A DNA stretch of 64,000 bases, taken from Alistipes sp. GTDB lineage: Bacteria > Bacillota > Clostridia > Oscillospirales > Ruminococcaceae. The stretch covers positions 1,231,151-1,295,150 of the forward strand of contig JAMPAJ010000001.1 in assembly GCA_023667265.1 (NCBI GenBank), written 5' to 3'. Both the position numbers and the translations under genes were made by a program. Positions 40,396-48,132 of this stretch are shown here, in pieces (position 1 is the first letter of the stretch; every line of letters begins with the position of its first letter). The notes under the pieces were generated by a model that worked only from the letters and a program-made list of their open reading frames with translations, ran no database searches and was not told the DNA's origin.

Positions 40396-41994
40396 TCACC
40401 TCTTGGGAATTTTTATTACTGTTGAAAAGCCTTCACCCGGAATTGAACCGAAACGAACAGTTCCCCCGAGCTCCCCGATACGCCTGCGAATACCTTTCAA
40501 ACCGTTGTTTTCCTTTATTTCTCCGCAGCCGCAGCCATTGTCGAAAATGTACAGCTCAAGGCGATCAGCGAGGAATTTCAGGATAATATCTATCTTTTCC
40601 GCCGAGGAATAACGCACAGCGTTTGTCACCGATTCACGTGTACTGTCGTAAACCTGCCGCACACAGAAGCCGAAGCTGCTGTCCTCCTCGCCCTGTATGC
40701 AGAGGTCGATCTTAATATTCCGAACCGCCTCTGTGACTGTTCTGACTGCTCCGGAAACAGTCGCAAGAAAGCTGTCGTCACGGAGATTATTTATAGAGCA
40801 CCGAAGCTGGGTCACGCCGCTCCGTGCAAGACCGTCTATCTCTGAGGTGTACTCCAGAAGCTGCGATTTTTCGATATTTTCGTTTACCGCTGCCGAGTGG
40901 AGTATTTTTGCGATCGAGCTTATCATTGTGAAGGTGTGCCCAACGGAATCGTGTATCTCCTGGGCTATCCTGTTCCGCTCCTGCTCGATAGAAAGCTGTT
41001 TTTCCACTTCCGCAAGCTCGTAATATTCGGAAATATTGTTGATGAGAAAGGTTCTCGCGATCGCATCGCCCTTGTCGTTCAGACACAGACTGCTCCGGAG
41101 GCTGTAGCTGTCACCGTCCAGAGTCAGCTCCGCAGAGGTCGTTTCCACGGAAAGCTCAGCTCCGCCAAGCTCCGAAAGTCTGTCGAGGAATCGGTTCAGC
41201 TCCGGCTTGTCCGCAACCGGAAGAAGCTGCTCCGCCGACCTGTTTGTGTAGGTCATTTTTCCCTCGGTATCGAAAACTATCATAGCCTCGTCAATATTTT
41301 TGACCATGTCGTATATTGCGATGCGATTTATGTTCAGCAGTCCGTACCGGCGTATGGCGATCTGCACCATAAGAACAGAAAAGGCGAAAAACAGCGGTGT
41401 AGGCTCCATTTTTGATCTCAGTACGCCAGTTATATAAAATATGTTTATCACAAGCGGTACAGCCGCCGCAAGCGCAAGAAATACCGACTGCTTCGACAGA
41501 GCCGCACCTCTCCTCGCCTGATGTATGAGTATCAGCGATATGCCCCAGACTATCATCGAATAAAACAGAAGCTGGAACACATAAAACGCCGTGCCGTAGC
41601 GGATATTTCCCTTTTCAAAATCAGCGTAATACAGCTTATGGAGCGGATTCAGCGAAATGAAGATCAGCATAGCCGCCGCCATAGCCGGAAGCGTCTTTCT
41701 GAATATCCGGCTTATGCGCAGAGATCCCGAGTATTCCGCAGAAAACATCAGCCAGAGCGGTGCAAAGGCGCATATTCCGGCGTTTCCGATGAAATAGCTG
41801 ATGAACAGCTGCTTTTCGGTTACGGAAAAAAGTATCAGAAGCTGGGATATGAGCCAGAGGGCTATGGAAAGCTGGCATCCTACAAATTCCCGTGTCATGG
41901 CATTGTCGTTGCCCCGGCGTAAGATCCAGACCACCGTGCCGACCATGCCGCAAAGCCCGATAAAAAGCAGCGCAACTGAAATTATAGCCGCCAT
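40396..41994 (-). CDS. Sensor histidine kinase with 7TM-type N-terminal region
   Basis: 532 residues: about seven membrane segments (1-230), a PAS-like domain (about 240-335, MIVFDTEGKMTYTNRSAEQLL), a HisKA_3 dimerisation domain with the phospho-His in RNRIAQEIHDSVGHTF, and an HATPase_c domain (VRQVYDSTRESVTNAVRYS N-box, DNGCGCG and GLKGIRRRIGELGG). Pairs with the response regulator downstream. AAAGGAGGTGAG lies just upstream of the ATG, touching the end of the palindromic repeat at 42010-42048. The signal is unknown. Confidence 0.92.
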   Translation of the reverse strand: MAAIISVALLFIGLCGMVGTVVWILRRGNDNAMTREFVGCQLSIALWLISQLLILFSVTEKQLFISYFIGNAGICAFAPLWLMFSAEYSGSLRISRIFRKTLPAMAAAMLIFISLNPLHKLYYADFEKGNIRYGTAFYVFQLLFYSMIVWGISLILIHQARRGAALSKQSVFLALAAAVPLVINIFYITGVLRSKMEPTPLFFAFSVLMVQIAIRRYGLLNINRIAIYDMVKNIDEAMIVFDTEGKMTYTNRSAEQLLPVADKPELNRFLDRLSELGGAELSVETTSAELTLDGDSYSLRSSLCLNDKGDAIARTFLINNISEYYELAEVEKQLSIEQERNRIAQEIHDSVGHTFTMISSIAKILHSAAVNENIEKSQLLEYTSEIDGLARSGVTQLRCSINNLRDDSFLATVSGAVRTVTEAVRNIKIDLCIQGEEDSSFGFCVRQVYDSTRESVTNAVRYSSAEKIDIILKFLADRLELYIFDNGCGCGEIKENNGLKGIRRRIGELGGTVRFGSIPGEGFSTVIKIPKR

Positions 41995-42009
41995 TCTTGC
42001 TCACCTCCT

Positions 42010-42048
42010 TTAGGCAACACCGCACAAAGATTGTGCGGTGTTGCCTTA
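42010..42048. repeat. Solo family 1 palindrome overlapping a stop codon
   Basis: GGCAACACCGCACAA, loop AGA, TTGTGCGGTGTTGCC: a perfect 15-bp stem made of the two ends of the family 1 element without interior. Its right edge (GCCTTA) supplies the TAA stop of the gene at 42046-44397 and its left edge touches the ribosome site of the histidine kinase gene. It could reduce read-through between the two. Confidence 0.88.
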
Positions 42049-44397
42049 CCAAGTCCAGTCAGAAAGCTTTCTCTCGACTGTTGAAATTACATTTTCGCCC
42101 TTTTTCCGGCAGGCCTCGTTAACTGCGGCAACAGTAACAAGGATAATGCCAACGGCAAGCAGATATGCCCACCAGCCTACAGAGGCGATATATTCGTGCA
42201 TAAAGCATACTGTAAGCACCACAAGGGATATTGATGACGCAATGAACCAGGTCTTGCTTTTCAATATGAACGAGAGCACAAGCACGGCTGCCGTTACGCC
42301 GAGGACGAATATTCTGTTGAGAACGCCGTCATGAACGATGCCGTCGATCATCAGCGAAGCAAAGCATGAAACGAATATCGTCGTGGAGACAAGCTTTGAA
42401 ACAAGCTTATTTTCACGCCATATAAACTTGCAGGCGATGCCTAAAAGCACGAAAATGAAAAGATTGATCTTACTTGTCACAATTCCCGAATCAAAAACCA
42501 GGAACGGACGCCGCAGAAGCGCAAAGGCTGCCAGAACTGCCGAGCCGGTCAGAATACAGGACTTTACATCCTGCGAAGTACTTTTCTTTACAAATGCCGC
42601 TGTGTAAATGGCAAGGCCAAGCATAACAAGAAATCCGTAATATTCTCCGCCGCCTCTCATACTCACGATCGGAAGCCAGGCTGTTCCAAGAAAAACGTCG
42701 GCAGTGATTTTTTTCTTTTCCCCGACCATAATGATTTTTTCCGGGAACATGAATCTCGATGCGACGAGAGCGGCAGCCGTCAATGCAAGGAAAATTCCGT
42801 TTCTCAAATCTGCATAATTCATAGGCACAAGGTCGACGACGATATTTATAACGCTTGCCAGCGCTGCCGCCGTTGAAGCAAAGGCTGTAAAATTTACCTT
42901 TGTCAGGTGCGACAGTGCGAAATGTACTGCACAGAGCGCAAGAATAACTGCGGAAATCTCAGTGGTGTCAGTGATGAACAGCAGAGCAAGTCCGGCTGCC
43001 GTAAGATTAGCATAGACGAAAGCCTGGGTTTTCAGAGGATGCTTTGCGTGGAAGGAAAAGCATATCTTCCTCATGAACAGAGCCGCAGCAGCCGCTGCCA
43101 TGCAGACAAGCGCATATCCGCCGTAGGTCAGCGCCGCCACCATATTATCGCTTCTATAGTTCGTATACTGATTTATGGCATCAGATATTGTTATGGTCAC
43201 ACAATAGGGCATAAACGGTGCAAAAATACCGGCAATGTACTGGATGACGATATTGTCATGGAACGCAAATTCCGCAATTGCGGCGGACACCAGAAGAGGC
43301 GCGGCGATCTGGAGAAGCAAAGGCGCTGATGCGGTCAGGGAGAAAAAAGCTCCGATAACTGCCCCGGCAAGAGCTACGACGCGCTGGACTGTGCCAAATT
43401 CCGGGATAAATCTGTTTGCCGCATAAACCAGCAGAGTAAGGACTGAAAATACGATTTTTGCAGCAGCGTCTCCATATGCCAGCTCCGCGTGGACGGAAAC
43501 TATCATGGAGGCGTAAAATGCGAAAACATCTGCGGCTGTCATAAGCTTCCGGGACTTCTTGAAATATCCGTAGAAGAACAGCTGAACAAGAACGACAGCC
43601 AGAATTATAAACACATATGCGTTGGTTTCGTTGAAGCTGGTAAAAGCATAAGCCAGAGCGAGAACGCCGTAAACACAGGCTGCCGCCTTTGAAACCGTTT
43701 CCAACGGCTTTTCCCAGCTTTTGCCCTTTCCGGGATCTAAAAGTCCGACAAAGGCAGTCATGACGAGCTGCACCATAATAATTGTTACGGCAAATTCCGG
43801 ATAATCGTCAGAAAACTGACCGCAGAGCATAGCGACCGCAAGGGCTGCGAAGGAGAAGCCTATGTAGTGCATCGCCGTGTTCCGGAAGAAGGTATATCCC
43901 GCAAAGGAGAAGGCAGAAACTATTATCGCGGCAGCTCCGTAGAGCAGCATCTGTCCTCCGCCGCCTGTGCAGAACCAGCTTCCGAAAAGCCTGTAATATC
44001 CGGATGTCACAAATGCAACGGATGTTATAAGCATTCCCATTGCGTAAAATGCAGCAGATGTGCGTTTAAGTCCGATAACGGCGTTGAGCACAGCGCTTAC
44101 GGCAAATGCCGCAGCCGATGCACCAAACAGCGTAAAGACCTTTCCTGCCGCGCCCATGTCATTCCAGTTAGCCGCAACAAAGGCGATCGACGCAAATACG
44201 ATAAACGCCGTGCCAATGAGCAGCAGTATTGTTGAGGCGGTCATTTTCTTTCGCGAAGGCTGCACCTGTTTTTTCAGCTGCGTTTCAAGCCGGAAACCTC
44301 TCAGCTTACTGATGAACCACTGGTCGGTCATTATCAGTATCAACGGTATTATCAATACTCCGGAAACAGATAACACCTTCCATGCAAATTCTTTCAT
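42046..44397 (-). CDS. Large polytopic membrane protein (DUF2157-like)
   Basis: 783 residues with about 20 predicted membrane helices. After one N-terminal helix comes a basic loop (LETQLKKQVQPSRKK), then TILLLIGTAFIVFASIAFVAANWNDM, which is the pattern of DUF2157-type proteins. The rest is a run of Ala/Val/Phe-rich helices with short loops and no catalytic or transport motif. AAAGGAC precedes the ATG; a candidate -10 TATAAT is at 44439-44434. Its stop codon lies inside a repeat palindrome. The histidine kinase gene starts 51 bp downstream and may be co-transcribed. Function unknown. Confidence 0.68.
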   Translation of the reverse strand: MKEFAWKVLSVSGVLIIPLILIMTDQWFISKLRGFRLETQLKKQVQPSRKKMTASTILLLIGTAFIVFASIAFVAANWNDMGAAGKVFTLFGASAAAFAVSAVLNAVIGLKRTSAAFYAMGMLITSVAFVTSGYYRLFGSWFCTGGGGQMLLYGAAAIIVSAFSFAGYTFFRNTAMHYIGFSFAALAVAMLCGQFSDDYPEFAVTIIMVQLVMTAFVGLLDPGKGKSWEKPLETVSKAAACVYGVLALAYAFTSFNETNAYVFIILAVVLVQLFFYGYFKKSRKLMTAADVFAFYASMIVSVHAELAYGDAAAKIVFSVLTLLVYAANRFIPEFGTVQRVVALAGAVIGAFFSLTASAPLLLQIAAPLLVSAAIAEFAFHDNIVIQYIAGIFAPFMPYCVTITISDAINQYTNYRSDNMVAALTYGGYALVCMAAAAAALFMRKICFSFHAKHPLKTQAFVYANLTAAGLALLFITDTTEISAVILALCAVHFALSHLTKVNFTAFASTAAALASVINIVVDLVPMNYADLRNGIFLALTAAALVASRFMFPEKIIMVGEKKKITADVFLGTAWLPIVSMRGGGEYYGFLVMLGLAIYTAAFVKKSTSQDVKSCILTGSAVLAAFALLRRPFLVFDSGIVTSKINLFIFVLLGIACKFIWRENKLVSKLVSTTIFVSCFASLMIDGIVHDGVLNRIFVLGVTAAVLVLSFILKSKTWFIASSISLVVLTVCFMHEYIASVGWWAYLLAVGIILVTVAAVNEACRKKGENVISTVERKLSDWTW

Positions 44398-44482
44398 AGT
44401 TCTCGTCCTTTCATGGTAAATTTCTGTATTTTTATTATACCACTTTTTCCCTGAAATGGCAGATGTATTCTGTCATTTTGTC

Positions 44483-44498
44483 AGTGACAAATGTCACT
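44483..44498. other. Short palindrome upstream of the polytopic membrane protein gene
   Basis: AGTGACA-AA-TGTCACT, a 7-bp perfect inverted repeat of operator-like size, about 85 bp before the ATG at 44397. It could be a regulator site; no family was recognised. Confidence 0.3.
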
Positions 44499-44503
44499 CT
44501 TTC

Positions 44504-44582
44504 ATACTAATAACCAATTGTTCTATGGATAAAGCCGTTGGATAGACTGTGGATTTATCCGTAGGTTATTGGTTATTAGTAT
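44504..44582. repeat. Long two-arm inverted repeat after the YdbT-like gene
   Basis: ATACTAATAACCAAT (44504-44518) is exactly complementary to ATTGGTTATTAGTAT (44568-44582), and inside it CTATGGATAAA (44523-44533) pairs with TTTATCCGTAG (44554-44564) with one mismatch. The 79-bp unit has a 20-nt centre. The outer arm includes the last base of the stop codon of the gene at 44582. AT-rich arms with no T-tract argue against a plain terminator; a small mobile palindrome is likely. Confidence 0.75.
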
Positions 44583-46036
44583 CAGACAAGAACGTCATGA
44601 TGCAGCTTTTCAGCAATTTCCCGGGCGTCGCTCAGCTCCATTGACTTCACTTTGTACCTGGAGCGGCTTTCGCCTCTGAACCATATCACCATATCGCAGG
44701 TTTTCCATGGGATCTGGGTTATAGTCTGCTGTATTTCGACCTTTACTATATTTTTACGCTTTGCCACAACGGTATGGAAAGCAGTTCCATTTGAGCACCA
44801 TATCATAATATCTTTACTGTAAATGGATATCCCGCTCGTTCTGTGAGCAACGGTTTTTACTGCGGTAAGCCACAAAAGCGGTATCTCCAGCATTATTACC
44901 GGGAAATCCAGATATTTGTCCAGAAACGGTATTCGTTCAACTACATACTGGGAAAGTACATACACAACGACCGCACAGGAGGCAGGGAGTCCCTCATAGC
45001 TGAAAAATGACGACCAGCAGGGCTTATACTGCGGTTTTCCCAGTGAATGAACGCCGAAAACCTCCATGCCCTTGTCGATTTTCTGCTTCTTGTTTATGGA
45101 CAGCAGAACAGGCAGGTTGGAGTCCAGACCATAGCCGGGACAGCTTATTTTAATGGTAACCGCCCGCCGCAGCTTCATCAGCAGATTCTGCCGCAGATCG
45201 GTATAGTTTATGTGGTCAGCCTTTATTCTGTATCGTCTGCGCTTCACAAGTCCGCAGGCAATGCTGATATATTCGCCGTCGGCAGTCATCCTGAATCTAT
45301 AATATTTTACCACATTCATAGTAAAGGAAAACAGCCACGCCGCAAGGAAAAGAATACCCACGAGAATAGCCGTTCTCGGGATCTTCAGCAGCGCCGCCTC
45401 GGAAATGCGGTCGGTCGTTTTATTGATACGGTCAAGTGACATTCCTATGATATCATGAGCCATATCGCCGCCCTTGAAGAAAAATGCGGCAAGATAGACT
45501 GCTCCGGAAAAGCCGCTGGAAAAGAAAAACGCAAACAGCAGCACAGAACGGAATGTTGGAACGGGGATATCCTTTATCCTGTTCTCATGCCTGACATTCG
45601 GGATATGTCTCATTATTTCATTCGCCACATCCCGGGAAACCATGATCTTCAGATCGGTGGAATTGAAAAATCCGGCTCTCGTGTCGCAGCATACAACAGT
45701 TGCATGGAGCGGAAAGAGAAAAAACAGCGTCTCCGTGCTTGCGGAGCTTATTTTCTCAAATGGAATAGTGCGGCTGACCTTGAAGAAAATTCCCTGAGTA
45801 TGGGTGATAGAATTATCTGTCAGCGTGATCCTTGAGCAATACCAGCGTACTATTCCGTATATGAGGATCATACCGAAAACCAGAATATCCATCCATGCAC
45901 CCTTTACCCAGGCATAAAATCCCTCCGGATTGAAGCTGAACGCAGATACGCCTCGGATAACAGGAAAGATAAGAAGCCAGAGGCTCTTCATTGAATATCG
46001 GAAGCTGCGCAGAAAGTGCTCGTGATACAATGTCAT
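44582..46036 (-). CDS. PH-domain membrane protein, YdbT-like
   Basis: 484 residues with about six membrane segments in pairs, each pair followed by a bacterial PH (DUF304) module: around residues 65-145 (ITLTDNSITHTQGIFFKVSRTIPFEKISS), 245-330 (FRMTADGEYISIACGLVKRRRYRIKADHI) and 405-480. Its start overlaps the stop of the YdbS-like partner as ATGA. The paired YdbS/YdbT arrangement is known in Firmicutes, where it has been linked to resistance to some antimicrobial compounds; here only the family can be stated. Confidence 0.85.
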   Translation of the reverse strand: MTLYHEHFLRSFRYSMKSLWLLIFPVIRGVSAFSFNPEGFYAWVKGAWMDILVFGMILIYGIVRWYCSRITLTDNSITHTQGIFFKVSRTIPFEKISSASTETLFFLFPLHATVVCCDTRAGFFNSTDLKIMVSRDVANEIMRHIPNVRHENRIKDIPVPTFRSVLLFAFFFSSGFSGAVYLAAFFFKGGDMAHDIIGMSLDRINKTTDRISEAALLKIPRTAILVGILFLAAWLFSFTMNVVKYYRFRMTADGEYISIACGLVKRRRYRIKADHINYTDLRQNLLMKLRRAVTIKISCPGYGLDSNLPVLLSINKKQKIDKGMEVFGVHSLGKPQYKPCWSSFFSYEGLPASCAVVVYVLSQYVVERIPFLDKYLDFPVIMLEIPLLWLTAVKTVAHRTSGISIYSKDIMIWCSNGTAFHTVVAKRKNIVKVEIQQTITQIPWKTCDMVIWFRGESRSRYKVKSMELSDAREIAEKLHHDVLV

Positions 46037-46479
46037 TCCTCCTCTTTCTTCTCCTCGGCATTTCCGGCGTATTCCAGCACCTTTTGTGCGGCGTCGTAGC
46101 TGAGAAACAGCAGCAGCATCTGACCGCCGTAAACGAACATGATAACGAAGTTCAGCCCGGTATGCTTTGAAAAAGGCGTCTCTACCAGAGTTGTGTACTG
46201 GACTGTTGAAAAGCGCACAGTCTGGCTTGTTTTGAAAATAACGCCGCTGTGACGGGTTATTTTGTCATTTGTCATCTCGCATCTTACCGAGGCGAAATAC
46301 AGCGGCAGATATATAAAATCCAGAAAAATATCAATTGTTCCAACTGCTATGGCAATTATTCCCACGATTATGTCGATCGGAATGAACATTCTGGCGATTC
46401 CAAGCAGAAGAAGCGAAATAAATATCACAATAAGCTGGAGCGAAAAAAGCGCGCTCTTTGCAGGTTTGAATTTTATCAT
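46033..46479 (-). CDS. PH-domain membrane protein, YdbS-like
   Basis: 148 residues: two membrane helices (about 12-32 and 38-60, LFSLQLIVIFISLLLLGIA and IIVGIIAIAVGTIDIFLDFIYL) and one bacterial PH module (CEMTNDKITRHSGVIFKTSQTVRFSTVQY). GGAGGAAAC before the ATG at 46479 fixes the start. A longer frame from 46572 begins upstream of the predicted transcription start of the TATAAT at 46582-46577. Overlaps its YdbT-like partner by 4 bp. Confidence 0.87.
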   Translation of the reverse strand: MIKFKPAKSALFSLQLIVIFISLLLLGIARMFIPIDIIVGIIAIAVGTIDIFLDFIYLPLYFASVRCEMTNDKITRHSGVIFKTSQTVRFSTVQYTTLVETPFSKHTGLNFVIMFVYGGQMLLLFLSYDAAQKVLEYAGNAEEKKEEE

Positions 46480-46576
46480 TGTTTCCTCCGAAAAGTTCTG
46501 ATACTGACCCTGAAACGCCGGACTTTGTCTGTCCGGATCCAGAAGATCGGTATAATATAGAATAAGATACATAGTT

Positions 46577-46585
46577 ATTATAACA
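46577..46585 (-). promoter_or_regulatory. Extended -10 promoter of the ydbS/ydbT-like pair
   Basis: Minus strand TGTTATAAT, with TG one base before TATAAT (46582-46577). No good -35 is seen. The leader would be about 90 nt. Confidence 0.55.
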
Positions 46586-46637
46586 CATAATCAAAAAAAA
46601 ATATACCTTTTTTTGTAAATTCTCGGGAGGATTTTTT

Positions 46638-47876
46638 ATGAGTGAAGTTCTTGAAAAGATAAACGGCTATGTCTGGGGAAGCGGTCTTATTTTTCTTCTG
46701 CTGGGAACAGGCTTGCTCCTTACGTTAAAGCTTGGCTTTATACAGTTCCGGCTCCCGGTTCTTCTTAGAAGGAATAAAAGCGAAAAGAAGAGTGGATTTA
46801 CGGCGTTCAAGACGATCTGTATGAGTCTCGGCACGACGATGGGAACGGGCAATATAACAGGCGCTGCAGCGTCCCTTGCGCTTGGCGGAGCAGGCTCGGT
46901 GTTCTGGATGTGGGTGTCCGCCTTTCTGGGAATGGCTCTGGTTTACGGCGAAAACGTTCTGTCGGCAAAATACAGCGACAATGAGCTTAAAGGGCCTATG
47001 GCATATATGACCAAGGGACTGAACTCCGCTTTTTTAAGCCGGATGTTCGCATTTTTCTGCGCAGCCGCGGCTCTCGGCATGGGCAGTATGGTACAGACAG
47101 GGACGTTTTACGGCGAATTAAAAAAATGCTGTGGAATATCTCCGATAATTATTGCGGCAGTCGTTTTTGTGCTGATTTTCCTGATAATCCGCGGCGGCGC
47201 CGACCGTATCGGCACAGCGGCACAGCTTCTTCTGCCCCTTGCCTCCGCAGCCTATGGAATAATATGTGCCGCTGTCATAATATCTCACAGAGATGCTCTT
47301 CCGGATGTCGCAGGCAGGATCTTCCGTGAAGCCCTTTCCTTCCGGAGCGCCGCCGGAGGAGCCGCAGGATATGCTGTTTCTGTAGGCATACGCAGAGGAA
47401 TTTTCTCCAACGAAGCCGGACTCGGCAGCTCTCCTCTGCTCCACAGCACAGCGGATGACGCTTCACCGGAGGCTCGGGGTTCCTGGGCGATGCTGGAGGT
47501 TTTTCTCGACACAATGGTGTGCTGTACGCTGACTGCGCTGGCGGTCATGTGCGTTTCGCCTGATTATTCGGTATCCGAAGCCGTATCGTCGGTTTTAGGC
47601 GATTTTTCTCCTGCATTTCTTGCGGCGGAGCTGGGGATATTCGCACTCTGCACCGTCATAGGCTGGTACTACTGCGGCGCTACCTGTTTTTCATACCTGA
47701 CAGGCGGCCGCTTCGGCAGCGTTTTCTGCATTGCGTATGCGGCGGCGGCAGCTCTGGGAATACTTATCTCCCTGGATTCCCTATGGACGCTTTCGGATAT
47801 TTTCAACGGTCTTATGGCGTTTCCGAATCTTCTGGCTATCCTGCTTCTTATGGGTAAGATCAAGGGTAAGAAATAG
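46638..47876 (+). CDS. AGCS-family sodium:alanine-type symporter
   Basis: 412 residues, about ten membrane helices. Family blocks are GFIQFRLPVLL, the Na-binding MSLGTTMGTGNITGAAASLALGG near residue 62, YGENVLSAKYSD, and GIRRGIFSNEAGLGSSPLLHS near 250, the AGCS signature. It imports small neutral amino acids such as alanine or glycine with Na+. It is somewhat shorter than the usual 450 residues but both signatures are intact. GGGAGG precedes the ATG. Confidence 0.92.
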   Translation: MSEVLEKINGYVWGSGLIFLLLGTGLLLTLKLGFIQFRLPVLLRRNKSEKKSGFTAFKTICMSLGTTMGTGNITGAAASLALGGAGSVFWMWVSAFLGMALVYGENVLSAKYSDNELKGPMAYMTKGLNSAFLSRMFAFFCAAAALGMGSMVQTGTFYGELKKCCGISPIIIAAVVFVLIFLIIRGGADRIGTAAQLLLPLASAAYGIICAAVIISHRDALPDVAGRIFREALSFRSAAGGAAGYAVSVGIRRGIFSNEAGLGSSPLLHSTADDASPEARGSWAMLEVFLDTMVCCTLTALAVMCVSPDYSVSEAVSSVLGDFSPAFLAAELGIFALCTVIGWYYCGATCFSYLTGGRFGSVFCIAYAAAAALGILISLDSLWTLSDIFNGLMAFPNLLAILLLMGKIKGKK

Positions 47877-47904
47877 CTTGTTAATTTTTTGACGTTTTTC
47901 ACTA

Positions 47905-47933
47905 TTGACAGAACGGCTTTTTTATTGTATAAT
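47905..47933 (+). promoter_or_regulatory. Consensus promoter of rnj
   Basis: TTGACA (47905-47910), 17 bp, TATAAT (47928-47933): a perfect sigma-A consensus. Probably drives rnj-gdpP and perhaps the genes beyond. Confidence 0.88.
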
Positions 47934-47940
47934 TAATTTG

Positions 47941-48132
47941 TATAGGCAACCTCTGAAAAGCTGTCCGCAGTTTTGGACAAATGATATGACTTTAATATGG
48001 CATACAGCCATTTAAACAGCTTTGCGGCATTTTCGTCCGGCGTTATTCTATGAGTTCCTGCAAATGGGTCGAGATCACGCAAAGCGGATATATTTCATCA
48101 ATTATTTTTACTTACGAAAGTGAGGCTAAACA
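47941..48132 (+). other. Long rnj leader
   Basis: About 190 nt between promoter and GTG. It contains a GGCATACAGCC palindrome (47999-48009) and two imperfect direct repeats (AAAGCTGTCCGCAGTTTTGGAC and ACAGCTTTGCGGCATTTTCGTCC without gaps noted). It starts ATAGGCAACC, like the edge of the family 1 repeats. No known riboswitch or protein-binding leader was recognised. Confidence 0.4.
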
